Assembly: GCA_045535505.1 (NCBI GenBank)
Contig: JAZSLU010000052.1
Span: forward strand, 1-55,014
Origin: CAKSST01 sp045535505
Lineage (GTDB): Bacteria; Bacillota; Clostridia; Oscillospirales; Acutalibacteraceae
Length of the DNA stretch: 55,014 bases
Direction: 5' to 3'
Under the pieces are notes generated by a model. That model worked only from the letters and a program-made list of their open reading frames with translations. It was not told where the DNA came from and did no database searches. The position numbers were made by a program, and so were the translations under genes. Of the stretch, positions 9,074 through 19,200 are shown piece by piece (the stretch's first letter is position 1; each line of letters begins with the position of its first letter).

Positions 9074-10303
9074 TTATTGTTCGCTTTGCGCTTTCATTCT
9101 TAACATTGTACCAACCGCAAGTTCTCGCTCGCAGGGGATTTGTATGGTCATCATAGGATGACAGGCATCAACAAGCTCATTTCCATCTTCATCTAAAAGA
9201 GGCTGTGCTTTAAACAAATAAGGCTTTTCACCCGCCATAAGCGCATCAAGCTCTGTGCCTGCCGCAAACTTGTTTTTTAAGATTGCCTGTATCTTGCCAT
9301 CCTTGTAACCGCTAACCACTGCGGCAACCGAATATGAGCGCACATAAGCGGCGGTGGCAAAATTTTGAGCCGCCGTAGGTCTGCCGAAATAAAAACCTGT
9401 TGAATAACGGCGGTGGCTTATTTTTTCAAGTTCTTTTTCAATCCAGTCGGGCAATTTCCATTCGCCTTTTGAGTTAGCATAAGAATCTAAAGCCGAGCGG
9501 TAAGCGTTTGCACAAACAGCCGCATAATAACCGCTTTTTGCTCTGCCCTCAATTTTTATGCTATCGATACCGATACTGCTGAGTTTATCTATATACTGTG
9601 CCATACACATATCGTCAGCATTAAGAATATGCGTACCTTTTTCGCTTTCGGTAATATCAAAAAACTGACCCGGTCTTGTTTGTTCCATAAGCGAATAGCT
9701 CCATCGGCAAGACTGTGCGCAGTCACCTCGGTTAGCATCTCTTCCTGTCATATAGGCCGAAAGCAAACACCTTGCCGAAAATGAAACACATACGGCACCG
9801 TGCACAAAGCACTCAATCTCTAAATCGACGGGTGCTTTTTGTCTTATTTCGGCAATCTCTTCAAAAGAAAGTTCTCTGGCTAACACAACCCTTTTTGCGC
9901 CAAGCTCATAAAATGTTTTTGCCGACAGCCAGTTTACAATACCTGCCTGTACAGAAATGTGTATCGGCACTTGAGGCGCTACGGCTTTTGCAGCTGTAAG
10001 CACACCCATATCGCTTATGATAAAGGCGTCAACACCCGCATCGGCGCATGAGCGCAAATATTCTTCAATATGATTAATTTCATCGTTTGTAGGAACAGTG
10101 TTGCAGGTTACGTAAACCTTAACGCCTCGACTGTGCGCATATTGCACCGCTTGTTTCATACCTTCGGCATCAAAATTTCCTGCACCGGCTCTCATTCCGT
10201 ACGCCTGTCCCGCAAGATATACTGCATTCGCGCCATACTCAACCGACGCTTTAAGCTGTTCTTCATCGCCCGCAGGGCAAAGCAGTTCGGGTATTTTGTT
10301 CAT
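9074..10303 (-). CDS. U32 family peptidase
   Basis: U32 proteins are annotated as collagenase-like peptidases, but characterised relatives (RlhA, TrhP) act in RNA hydroxylation, so the true role is uncertain. The 409-aa protein has the PELLCPAG N-terminus and the family signature around CFVHGAVC with the cysteine cluster RCLLSAYMTGRDANRGDCAQSC near residues 170-195, typical of an Fe-S-binding member. The ATG at 10303 overlaps the mltG stop codon by one base (TGATG); an upstream GTG is possible. Translational coupling to mltG is likely. Confidence 0.9.
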   Translation of the reverse strand: MNKIPELLCPAGDEEQLKASVEYGANAVYLAGQAYGMRAGAGNFDAEGMKQAVQYAHSRGVKVYVTCNTVPTNDEINHIEEYLRSCADAGVDAFIISDMGVLTAAKAVAPQVPIHISVQAGIVNWLSAKTFYELGAKRVVLARELSFEEIAEIRQKAPVDLEIECFVHGAVCVSFSARCLLSAYMTGRDANRGDCAQSCRWSYSLMEQTRPGQFFDITESEKGTHILNADDMCMAQYIDKLSSIGIDSIKIEGRAKSGYYAAVCANAYRSALDSYANSKGEWKLPDWIEKELEKISHRRYSTGFYFGRPTAAQNFATAAYVRSYSVAAVVSGYKDGKIQAILKNKFAAGTELDALMAGEKPYLFKAQPLLDEDGNELVDACHPMMTIQIPCERELAVGTMLRMKAQSEQ

Positions 10304-11451
10304 CAGCCTATCCACATTCCTTTTTGTTTTAATGATTTTATTGTTTCCTGATGCTCTTTAAGGCTTTTTGTATAATAAAAGTCCATATTAGAATCGGTTA
10401 CAAAATATGTGTATGCAAAATCCTTTGTAGGTTCTAATGCTGCTTTTATAGCATTAAGACTTGGAGCACAAAGCGGTCCCGGCGGCAAACCTTGAGTTTT
10501 ATTGGTGTTATATCTGCCGTTGCCGTAAGGATAATCTGCCGTTGGTGAAGAACCAAGCAGTTTAGGCTCATCCCACGATAAACGATTATAGAAAACGGCG
10601 GCAACATTGTGCATTTGGTCTTTTATGCCACTTGCTTCAAGTTCAACAATGGATGCCATTGTTAAAATCTCGTGTACGCTATAGCCCATATTTTCTGCCT
10701 TTTTTTGCATTTCGGGAGTAATTTTTGAAAGGGTGTTTTCCACCATCTTGCGCACCGCAAGTTCGGCACATTTTGCGCCGTCGTCATACGAATAGAAATT
10801 ATATGTGTCAGGGAACAAATATCCCTCAAGGCGATAATAAACCTCTTCTTTGGGTATTTGTTCAATAATCTCGTCTTTAAAGACGGCGTTTCTTACAGCA
10901 CTGCGGAACTGTGATTCACTACAAACCCCCGCCTGTTCTAAAAGCTTTGCAATCTCGTCAACCGTTGCACCTTCGGGAATTTTAACGGTTGCGGTTTCGG
11001 CTTTTGCGCCGTCGGTTTGCAGCATATAGGCAATAGCCTCATAACCGATTTCGTTATTAAAGGTGTAAACGCCGTATTTATACGTGCCGTCATAGCCTTT
11101 TAATTTAGAATAAACCCTAAACAAGAAGGGACTGGTTACAGCATTTTCCTGTTTCAACGCTTGGGCAATTTGCGCTGTACCCATGCCTTGCTTTATTTCA
11201 ACAACGCATTCAACGCCTCTGCCTATACCAATGCCCAAATAATCTGAAATAAACAAAATTATTGTGGTGGCAAGCACTATTGCAATAACACCAAGACACA
11301 AAAGCCAACCAGCCGCTTTTAAGCAGCCGCTTTTTTGTCTTTTTTTCTTTTTATAGGTTGTTTTTTGCTCCATTTCAATAGTATCGTCAACCTTGAAACC
11401 CGAACCTATAACAAAATCGTCATTATAATTTTGCTGTTTATTATCGTCCAT
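10303..11451 (-). CDS. mltG: Endolytic murein transglycosylase MltG
   Basis: MltG cleaves nascent glycan strands at the membrane and is thought to end their polymerisation. The 382-aa protein has a basic cytoplasmic N-terminus, one membrane segment near residues 45-70, a LysM-like stretch, and the YceG catalytic domain. That domain contains the key glutamate context IVELEA and the downstream NTNKTQGLPPGPLCAP signature. It overlaps the cyclo-ligase gene upstream by 11 bases and the U32 gene downstream by one base, so all three are one transcription unit. Confidence 0.93.
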   Translation of the reverse strand: MDDNKQQNYNDDFVIGSGFKVDDTIEMEQKTTYKKKKRQKSGCLKAAGWLLCLGVIAIVLATTIILFISDYLGIGIGRGVECVVEIKQGMGTAQIAQALKQENAVTSPFLFRVYSKLKGYDGTYKYGVYTFNNEIGYEAIAYMLQTDGAKAETATVKIPEGATVDEIAKLLEQAGVCSESQFRSAVRNAVFKDEIIEQIPKEEVYYRLEGYLFPDTYNFYSYDDGAKCAELAVRKMVENTLSKITPEMQKKAENMGYSVHEILTMASIVELEASGIKDQMHNVAAVFYNRLSWDEPKLLGSSPTADYPYGNGRYNTNKTQGLPPGPLCAPSLNAIKAALEPTKDFAYTYFVTDSNMDFYYTKSLKEHQETIKSLKQKGMWIG

Positions 11452-12064
11452 TATTATCCCTTCTTACCGTTGGTTTTTGCACTTTGCAGGTTCTTATATG
11501 ACTATCGGTAACAATTGCGTTTACAGGACGGTCAAACCTGCCGTGGCAAAGATGTCTGCGTAGTTCCCAATCGTAGCAAAGACCAACCGAAAAGCCTGTA
11601 TATCTCGCCATATATCTATCATAATAGCCTTTGCCGTAACCAATGCGATATCCGTTTGCATCAAACTGTATGCCCGGCATAACCATAAGACATTTATCAA
11701 AATCGGTTAGCATTTGCATATTTTCTTTTGGTTCTAAAACCGAAAACGAGCCCGGCTCTAAATCATCGAGCGAGTTTATGTAATAAAACTCCATATCCCG
11801 CGTGTTTGGTATGCATTTTGGCACCGCAACACGCTTTTTATCTGCAAAAGCCGCCTCGATAATGGGTATGGTGTTAACCTCAATAGGTGTAGAAACATAT
11901 ATCATCAGAGTGTTGCAAGGACCGTACTGATAAAGTCTGCGAACATTGTTTGCAATTTTTTGGTCAAGCTCACAACGCACCTTTTGGTCAAGTTGTTCTC
12001 TTTGTTGCCTTGCATTAGTGCGAATTTCTTTTTTATATTCTCTTATATCGGTCACAAAGCGCAT
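11441..12064 (-). CDS. 5-formyltetrahydrofolate cyclo-ligase
   Basis: This enzyme uses ATP to convert 5-formyl-THF to 5,10-methenyl-THF, returning stored folate to the one-carbon pool. The 207-aa protein has the signature GYGKGYYDRYM and the basic N-terminal RQQREQL region used for ATP binding. The ATG has GGAGG nine bases upstream, inside the end of the DJ-1 gene, and overlaps that gene by 13 bases. Folate recycling fits the neighbouring ThyX, which consumes methylene-THF. Confidence 0.92.
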   Translation of the reverse strand: MRFVTDIREYKKEIRTNARQQREQLDQKVRCELDQKIANNVRRLYQYGPCNTLMIYVSTPIEVNTIPIIEAAFADKKRVAVPKCIPNTRDMEFYYINSLDDLEPGSFSVLEPKENMQMLTDFDKCLMVMPGIQFDANGYRIGYGKGYYDRYMARYTGFSVGLCYDWELRRHLCHGRFDRPVNAIVTDSHIRTCKVQKPTVRRDNNGR

Positions 12065-12594
12065 TTAAACAATGCCTCCACCGCATCAGCTTTTTGTTTG
12101 CCACACAAAAATTCCACCAATGCAAAACCAAAACGCATAGCGGCGCCCGCACCCCAAGCAGTAATGACATTGCCGTCGCTTTCTACCGGTTTTTTTGTAA
12201 CGGTAGCGCCTATTAACTTTTCTTCAAAACCGGGGTAGCAGGTTGCACGTTTACCAGCAAGAAGTTCTTTTTGACCCAAAACGCTGGGTGCGGCGCAAAT
12301 TGCAGAAAGTAAAACACCCTTTTTTGCCGCCAAACGAACGGCTTTGTCAACGGTTTGACTTGCGGCAAGATTTAGTGTTCCCGGCATACCGCCCGGTAAA
12401 ATAACGCCGTCTATTTTATCAAAATCAACCTGCGTTTCACAAAGGTCTGCCACAACGGTAATGCCGTGTGCGCCTGTAACTGTTTTTTCTCCTACACCTA
12501 CGGTTTTAACTTCAATGTCAGCGCGGCGTAATATATCAAGAGGTGTAACGGCTTCGGTTTCTTCAAAGCCGTTTGCCAAAAACATATAAATCAC
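12052..12594 (-). CDS. DJ-1/PfpI family protein
   Basis: DJ-1 superfamily proteins act as glyoxalase/deglycase-like or stress proteins; the substrate here is unknown. The 180-aa protein has the family start FLANGFEETEAVTPLDILRR and the nucleophile elbow AICAAP, with the conserved cysteine near residue 100. The start is a GTG one base after the tmk stop codon, with GGAG eight bases upstream. It lies between tmk and the folate cyclo-ligase in a tight operon. Confidence 0.9.
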   Translation of the reverse strand: MIYMFLANGFEETEAVTPLDILRRADIEVKTVGVGEKTVTGAHGITVVADLCETQVDFDKIDGVILPGGMPGTLNLAASQTVDKAVRLAAKKGVLLSAICAAPSVLGQKELLAGKRATCYPGFEEKLIGATVTKKPVESDGNVITAWGAGAAMRFGFALVEFLCGKQKADAVEALFKCAL

Positions 12595-13269
12595 TTAATT
12601 TTCTCCGTTCAAATATTTTGTTACTGTTTCGAAAATTTCGTTAGCAATATCATCAATGGGTCGAATATTCTCGCCGTTTGTACACTTTACCGTTACCCAA
12701 CCCCATTTTTTTGCGGCAAATCTCGCGGCATCTTGACATGCGTTACGATAAGCCTCGTCCCGCTCGTGAATGTCTTTTTTTGCCATATCACCTTTATAAC
12801 GATTTTCAAGCATTTTTCTTGATGCTTCGGTAGGCATATCAAGAAAAATTACAAGGTCGGGTGACGGAATGCCAATTTTGTTATACTCATAATCTGCAAG
12901 CCAGTCCAAAAAATCGTCTTGCTTGTTCGCATCCATTTTTGATGCCTGATGCACGGCGTTTGAGGTTACGTATCTGCCGCAAACAACCGTACCGCCGTCT
13001 TTATAAAACTGCTCCCAATTTCTCTTATAGGAAGAAAAACGGTCAACCGCATAAAACGACGAAGCGGCATAAGCGTTAACATCGCCCGGTTTTGTGCCAA
13101 ATTCACCCGCAAGATACATTTTTATGGGTGCGCAAGAAGGCGCATCATAATCAGGAAAAGACACCTCTTTAACCTGTCTGCCCACCTGCATTAACCTTTG
13201 ACAAAGAATTTCAAGCTGGGTTGATTTGCCGCAGCCGTCAAGACCTTCAATAACAATAAGCGTTCCCAT
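12595..13269 (-). CDS. tmk: Thymidylate kinase
   Basis: Tmk phosphorylates dTMP to dTDP. The 224-aa protein has the P-loop GLDGCGKST at 9-17, the DR(F/Y) motif VDRFSS and a LID region near residues 150-170. It directly follows thyX, which makes dTMP, so the two consecutive steps of the pathway are encoded together. Four bases separate the genes. Confidence 0.95.
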   Translation of the reverse strand: MGTLIVIEGLDGCGKSTQLEILCQRLMQVGRQVKEVSFPDYDAPSCAPIKMYLAGEFGTKPGDVNAYAASSFYAVDRFSSYKRNWEQFYKDGGTVVCGRYVTSNAVHQASKMDANKQDDFLDWLADYEYNKIGIPSPDLVIFLDMPTEASRKMLENRYKGDMAKKDIHERDEAYRNACQDAARFAAKKWGWVTVKCTNGENIRPIDDIANEIFETVTKYLNGEN

Positions 13270-13272
13270 TGG

Positions 13273-14046
13273 TTATTCTCCACTTTTTAATTCTTTATAA
13301 AATTCACGCATCTCAAGTGCACGCTTACAAGACATTTTTCCTTCCGGACAAGCACCCGCCACGCAAGAAGGACCTGCTGCGGCAAAAAGATTTGGCGCAA
13401 CCGCACTTACAAGTTGCAACATTTTGTTTGCAACATCACGAATTTCCCATTGTGCACGTGTGCAGCAACGATGGTGGAAAAAGTTAAGTAAACTACGGGC
13501 ATTCATTGTAACAACCATTTTGGTTTCACAAGCGTTGGGCAAAACAAAGCGGGCGTCTTCAATCGCTTTTTTCTCTGCGGCTTTACGTGCAGCACTTTCT
13601 TCCATACCCTGATTTATAAATTCTGCTTTATGTTTTTCCATCAATATTTCGGTCAATTTATCATAATATTCCTGGTCTTTTTGCATTGCCTTATTAAAAA
13701 TCTCTAACGCTTCGGGCACTGCTTCAATTTGGGGCGGCAAAACAAACTCAAAACTGCCGTTACGCACATAGCGCTGACTCTGCACGGAATAGGATGCTAT
13801 TCTATGACGGGTTATCTGAGCAAGTAACGCGCGTGATACGCCCTCTATGCCGAAGGTGAAACTTACGTGTTCTAAGGGGCTTTCGTGTCCCATGTCGGCA
13901 AGCATACGAGTAAACGACGCTGTTTTTTCTTCGGTCAAGCCGTCAAGAATGTTTATAACGCCTGTTTGTGAATAACAAAGTTTTGCGGCGGCTGCCACAG
14001 TTTTTTCGGGGTCGGGTGTGTGTGAAATGAGTGTTACGGTTGCCAT
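13273..14046 (-). CDS. thyX: Flavin-dependent thymidylate synthase ThyX
   Basis: ThyX methylates dUMP to dTMP using methylene-THF, FAD and NADPH, without producing dihydrofolate. The 257-aa protein carries the ThyX motif RHR at 80-82 within RHRxxSxxxxSxRY, plus the C-terminal FHHRCCTRAQWEIR block. GAGGAG precedes the ATG. It is the first gene of the leftward operon, with its own promoter at 14105-14133. Confidence 0.96.
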   Translation of the reverse strand: MATVTLISHTPDPEKTVAAAAKLCYSQTGVINILDGLTEEKTASFTRMLADMGHESPLEHVSFTFGIEGVSRALLAQITRHRIASYSVQSQRYVRNGSFEFVLPPQIEAVPEALEIFNKAMQKDQEYYDKLTEILMEKHKAEFINQGMEESAARKAAEKKAIEDARFVLPNACETKMVVTMNARSLLNFFHHRCCTRAQWEIRDVANKMLQLVSAVAPNLFAAAGPSCVAGACPEGKMSCKRALEMREFYKELKSGE

Positions 14047-14104
14047 AATACTCCTCTTTTCATCAAAAAAATTTTAGCACATCAAATGCCACTTTTACCA
14101 ATAC

Positions 14105-14133
14105 ATTATACCAAACCAACAATACATTATCAA
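14105..14133 (-). promoter_or_regulatory. Promoter of the thyX operon
   Basis: TTGATA and TATAAT with a 17-base spacer on the - strand. The -10 box and the first transcribed bases share a 17-base identity with the promoter of the glycine-riboswitch transcript near 43.75 kb. The rest of the 14047-14266 gap is AT-rich, and I see no clear prs promoter of the same quality in it. Confidence 0.75.
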
Positions 14134-14266
14134 TCATAAATTAATATATAAACAGTTATATTTTGTCAAATATTAATAATTATTGTAAAAACAACAAAAA
14201 ATTACTTTATTTTTGATAGATTATATGATATTATAATTACGTAAAAATCGCTTTGGAGGTTGTCGG

Positions 14267-15412
14267 ATGAATTCAGTGAACTTCACACACTCACCCTATG
14301 GGGACCTTGCCATCATAAGCATGCGCGGTTGCGAAGATATTTCTGCAATGGTGGACTATTATCTTTTACAATGGCGCGGTATGCCGGAGGATCACTCTTA
14401 TGTTGTTTCTGCACATTGCCCCCGTTTTGGCACAGGCGAAGGCAAAGCCACCCTGCATCACACCGCAAGAGGTCTTGACGTTTACATTATTTGTGACTGC
14501 TTTAATCACGGCGTCACCTACAATATGTACGGCAAAACCGTTCCTATGAGTCCCGATGACCATTTTCAAGATTTAAAACGTGTTATAGGCGCTTTGGGCG
14601 GCAAAGCAAAGCGCGTTACCGTTATTATGCCTATGCTTTACGAAGGCAGACAACACCGCAGAGTATCGCGTGAATCTCTTGATTGTGCCATGGCATTGCA
14701 AGAGCTTACCGCAATGGGCGTTTCAAACATTATTACCTTTGACGCACACGACCCCAGAGTTCAAAACGCTATTCCCCTTGGCGGTTTTGACAACGTACAA
14801 GCCACCTATCAAATGATTAAGGCATTGCTTAAAAATGTACCCGACATTAAGATTGACCGCGATCACTGTATGGTTGTTTCTCCCGATGAGGGCGGTATGA
14901 GCCGTTGCATTTACTATTCATCCATTTTAAAGCTTGACCTTGGTATGTTCTACAAACGCCGCGATTATTCGGTTATTGTTAACGGACGAAATCCTATCGT
15001 TGCTCACGAATTTTTGGGCAGTGATATCAAGGGTAAAGATTTGTTCTTGGTTGACGATATGATTTCTTCGGGCGATTCAATGCTTGACATCGCATCAAAA
15101 CTTAAAGCAATGGGTTGCGGACGCATTTTCATTTTCTCAACCTTTGGTCTTTTTGTTGAAGGACCCGATCGCTTTGATGAAGCTTATAAAAACGGCATTA
15201 TTGACAAGGTGTTCACCACCAACCTCATTTACACCCAGCCCGAAATTTTGGAACGCGAATGGTACGTCAGCGTTAATATGTCAAAATACATTGCTTTGTT
15301 GGTTTCAACCATCAACTGCGACCACTCTATAAGCAATCTTCTCAACCCCGCTGACAGAATCAATAAGATTATGAAAAAATACAATCAGTGGACCGATGAG
15401 GAAAACGCTTAA
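14267..15412 (+). CDS. Divergent, long-form ribose-phosphate pyrophosphokinase (PRPP synthetase)
   Basis: PRPP synthetase transfers pyrophosphate from ATP to ribose 5-phosphate. The PRPP-binding motif is recognisable as VDDMISSGDSM, and the ATP/catalytic region as VIMPMLYEGRQHRR. At 381 aa it is about 65 residues longer than the usual 310-320 aa, and several canonical motifs differ: DEGGMSR replaces DHGGxxR, and the first signature reads ARGLDVYIIC. It may be a second, specialised PRPP synthetase alongside a classical one elsewhere. GGAGG lies upstream of the ATG. Divergent from thyX. Confidence 0.8.
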   Translation: MNSVNFTHSPYGDLAIISMRGCEDISAMVDYYLLQWRGMPEDHSYVVSAHCPRFGTGEGKATLHHTARGLDVYIICDCFNHGVTYNMYGKTVPMSPDDHFQDLKRVIGALGGKAKRVTVIMPMLYEGRQHRRVSRESLDCAMALQELTAMGVSNIITFDAHDPRVQNAIPLGGFDNVQATYQMIKALLKNVPDIKIDRDHCMVVSPDEGGMSRCIYYSSILKLDLGMFYKRRDYSVIVNGRNPIVAHEFLGSDIKGKDLFLVDDMISSGDSMLDIASKLKAMGCGRIFIFSTFGLFVEGPDRFDEAYKNGIIDKVFTTNLIYTQPEILEREWYVSVNMSKYIALLVSTINCDHSISNLLNPADRINKIMKKYNQWTDEENA

Positions 15413-15434
15413 AAACACTTTAATAATACATATA

Positions 15435-15463
15435 AAAAAGCAGAGCTGTTTGCTCTGCTTTTT
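15435..15463. terminator. Bidirectional terminator between prs-like gene and dut
   Basis: AAAAAGCAGAGC and its perfect complement flank a 5-base loop, with A-runs and T-runs on both sides. It serves the two convergent genes. Confidence 0.85.
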
Positions 15464-15466
15464 ATT

Positions 15467-15964
15467 TTATTTATTAGTGCTGCCAAAACCGCCTGTGCGC
15501 TGCTCGGTTGCGTTATCATCAACCGTTATTCCAAACGGAATAAACACGCCTTGAGCAAATGCATCGCCCGCTTTTAGTTCTACCGTTTTATCGGCTTTAG
15601 AATCGTTTGTTATTTTTATCATTATATGACCTTCATTTTTTGCAAAATAATAGTCGCTGTCAATAATGCCTACTGTGTTATCCAACTGCAAACGGAACTT
15701 AAAACCCAAAGAGCTGCGTGGAAAAAGTTGCAAAACCCAACCGTTTTCCATGCCGCAACGAACACCGGTGGGTACACATGCGGTTTCACCTGCTTTAAGA
15801 GTTAAATTGCAAGGCAGGAAAAAGTCATACCCTGCCGAGCCTTGAGTTGCTCGTTTGGGTAGAGAAATCTTCAAAATATCAGGCACATTACCGCCAATTT
15901 TATCTGCAAAGTCTTTTTCAAACTGTTCTTTAGATACGTGTTCAAAACGTGCTATTTTTTGCAT
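15467..15964 (-). CDS. dut: dUTP diphosphatase (dUTPase)
   Basis: dUTPase hydrolyses dUTP to dUMP, protecting DNA from uracil and feeding ThyX with substrate. The 165-aa protein shows the trimeric-dUTPase motifs: GSAGYDF (motif 1), PRSSLG (motif 2), VGIIDSDY (motif 3), and a C-terminal RTGGFGST that closes the active site (motif 5). It has its own promoter. Confidence 0.93.
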   Translation of the reverse strand: MQKIARFEHVSKEQFEKDFADKIGGNVPDILKISLPKRATQGSAGYDFFLPCNLTLKAGETACVPTGVRCGMENGWVLQLFPRSSLGFKFRLQLDNTVGIIDSDYYFAKNEGHIMIKITNDSKADKTVELKAGDAFAQGVFIPFGITVDDNATEQRTGGFGSTNK

Positions 15965-16000
15965 TTTGTTTTGCCACCTTTTAATATTTTCTTAGATATT

Positions 16001-16029
16001 ATAATACTTGATATTGATTTTATTGTCAA
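16001..16029 (-). promoter_or_regulatory. Promoter of dut
   Basis: TTGACA-17-TATTAT on the - strand, about 35 bases before the dut start codon. The rest of the gap to nifJ (16030-16120) holds nothing I recognise. Confidence 0.75.
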
Positions 16030-16120
16030 TAAAAACGAAATATACACGCTTATTGCCTATGGTATGCAAATATAAGCTTACGTAAAAGAGCAAGAACTCG
16101 GTATTCGCACAAATTATAAA

Positions 16121-16175
16121 TCGTCGGCAAAGCCGACACCTTTATTTTGCATTTTCAATTTTTCATTTTACATTA
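16121..16175. repeat. Hairpin plus TTTTGCATT intergenic repeat, copy 1
   Basis: The palindrome GTCGGC-aaa-GCCGAC (16123-16137) is followed by ACACC and an AT-rich tract with TTTTGCATT-like words. The same layout recurs at 41997, 50721, 50775 and 54247 with different but still paired stem bases. Confidence 0.6.
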
Positions 16176-16209
16176 AAAAAGAGGTGAGCCGTAGCTCACC
16201 GCTTTTTTT
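16175..16209. terminator. Terminator of nifJ (bidirectional)
   Basis: The stem GGTGAGC/GCTCACC is bordered by A-runs and T-runs. It lies three bases after the nifJ stop codon in the direction of transcription. Confidence 0.85.
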
Positions 16210-16211
16210 AA

Positions 16212-19200
16212 TTAGTTTTTGTACATATTCTCTAAACGCTCGAGATGCTCACGTTTGTTCTTAGCATTAATTTCTGCTTCGGCAAACAACTTCTCAGCAC
16301 GTTCGGGGTTAGCTCTCATCAACGAGCTGTAACGAACCTCATTTGCAATAAACTCACGATAGTCCTCTGTGGGAGCTTTGCTGTCAAGTGCAAATGCGCC
16401 TTCTTCAACCTTTCTGGGATCGAAGCGGAAGAGGTTCCAATAACCTGAGGTTACTGCTTTCTTCTCTTCGGTCTGAGCAAGGCTCATACCGCCCTTGATA
16501 CCATGGTTGATACAAGGAGCGTAAGCAATAATGATTGAGGGGCCTTTATAGCTTTCAGCCTCATTGAAGGCTTTGATACACTGGTTGTAGTCCGCACCCT
16601 GTGAAACCTGAGCAACATATACATAGCCGTAGCTCATTGCGATTGCTGCAAGGTCTTTTTGTTTAACTTCTTTACCTGCAGCTGCAAACTGTGCAATAGC
16701 GCCGGTAGGTGTAGCCTTTGAAGACTGACCGCCTGTATTTGAGTAAACCTCTGTGTTGAACACAAGGATATTTACATCTTCGCCTGATGCGAGAACGTGG
16801 TCAAGACCGCCGAAACCGATATCGAATGCCCAACCGTCACCGCCGAGAATCCAGAAGGATTTCTTTGCGAGGTAATCAGCATCTGCTTTAATTTCGGCAA
16901 CTGCATTCATAACAGCTTCGTTGCCGGTTGCAACATCAAGTTGTGCTTTAAACTCTTCGGTAGCAGCTGCGTTTGTTTCGCGGTCTGCCATTGTTTCAAG
17001 CCACTTATCAGCTGCATCTTTGAGAGCGCCGTTTGCCTGCTCTGATATAACCTTTGCAGCGTCAGCAAGGCGATTGCGGATTGCCTTGTTTGCAAGGTAC
17101 ATACCATAACCGAACTCTGCGTTGTCCTCAAAGAGTGAGTTGTGCCATGCGGGGCCCTGACCTGCTTTGTTTACAGTGTAGGGAGTTGAGGGTGATGAAC
17201 CGCCCCAGATTGAAGAACAACCTGTTGCGTTTGCGATATACATCTTATCACCGAAAAGCTGTGTTGCAAGTTTTGCATAAGGTGTTTCACCGCAACCTGC
17301 GCAAGCGCCTGAGAACTCAAGCAAGGGTTGTTTGAACTGGCTACCCTTAACGGTTGTAACCTTAAATTTCTCATTTACTTCAGGTTTCTCTGAAACATTT
17401 TTCTGAGTGTAGTTATAAACCTCTTGCTGAGCAAGTTGTGATGCCAAGGGCTTCATAACGAGAGCCTTTGCACCCTTCTTGCCGGGGCAAACGTTTACGC
17501 AAGAGCCGCAACCTGTACAGTCAAGAACGGTAGCAGTAATGCCGAATTTAAGACCTGCAAGACCTGTCATAGCAATTGTCTTTGTTGCTTCGGGAGCGGC
17601 AGCTGCCTCTTCCTCAGTCATTGCAACAGGACGGATAACGGCGTGGGGGCAAACGTATGAGCAGAAGTTACACTGAATACAGTTTTCGGGTTGCCATTCG
17701 GGAACGTCAACTGCGATACCGCGTTTTTCATAAGCAGAGGTGCCGAGCGGAACAGTACCGTCAGCGTAATCTTCAAATGCAGAAACAGGAAGCTTGTTAC
17801 CCTTTTGTGCGTTAACAGCGGTAAGGATGTTATCAACATAATCCTTTGTTTTTGCATCGCCTTCGGTTTCCTTCTTAGCGGCAGCTGCATCAGTAGCATT
17901 TGCCCAAGCTGCAGGAACCTCAACCTTAACGGCGGCGCTGATACCGCGCTCGATAGCGGCATAGTTCATATTAACAACCTTTTCGCCCTTCTTGCCGTAT
18001 GACTTAAGAGCGGCGGCTTTCATCAATTCAACAGCCTTGTCAGACTCAATAATACCTGAAAGGTTAAAGAATGCAGCCTGTAAAATTGTGTTAACACGAC
18101 CGCCAAGACCAAGCTCTTTAGCAATAGCGGTAGCGTCGATTGTGTAAAGCTGTACATCGTTTTCGGCAATGTATTTTTTCATTGCTGCGGGCAAGTGAGC
18201 GTCAAGCTCATCTGCTGCCCAGCTGCAGTTAAGAAGGAATATACCGCCTTTTTTGATATCCTGTACCATATCATACTTATCAACGTATGAGGGGTTGTGA
18301 CAAGCAACAAAGTCAGCCTTGTTAATAAGATAGGTTGACTTGATTTCACTCTTACCGAAACGTAAGTGAGAAATTGTGATACCGCCTGATTTTTTAGAGT
18401 CATAATCAAAATAACCCTGTGCATACATATCTGTATTGTCACCGATAATTTTGATTGAGTTTTTGTTAGCACCAACTGTACCGTCTGCGCCCAAGCCCCA
18501 GAATTTGCATGAGGTTGTGCCTTCGGGTGTGGTGTCGGGGTTTTCGCAAAGTTCAAGGCTCAAGTTTGTAACGTCATCCTCGATACCAATGGTGAAAGGA
18601 TGCTGCATAGCGCCCTCGAGGTTGCGGTAAACTGCAACAATCTGTGCGGGAGTTGTATCTTTTGAGCCTAAGCCGTAACGGCCGCCGATAACCGAAACCT
18701 TGTCAAACTTGGTGTTGCGAAGTGCTGCAACAACGTCCAAATACAAAGGTTCGCCGATTGAACCGGGCTCTTTTGTACGGTCAAGAACAGCAATCTTCTT
18801 AACGCTTTCGGGAAGAACTGAAAGCAGGTGCTTAACAGAGAAAGGACGATAGAGGTGAACCTCAACAACGCCAACCTTCTCGCCTTTTGCATTAAGGTAA
18901 TCAACAGTTTCTTCGATAGTGCCGCAAGCTGAACCCATTGCTACGATAACATATTCTGCATCGGCAGCGCCATAGTAGTTGAAAGGTTTATAGTTGGTAC
19001 CGAGTTTCTCGTTAACCTTGTTCATATACTCTTCTACTACGTCAGGCAATTCGTTGTAATATTTGTTTGATGCCTCTCTTGCCTGGAAGAAGATATCGGG
19101 GTTCTGAGCAGTACCGCGCTGTACGGGATGCTCAGGGTTGAGAGAACGACGACGGAACTCGTTAACTGCGTCCCAGTCAAGCATATCGCCTAAATCTTTA

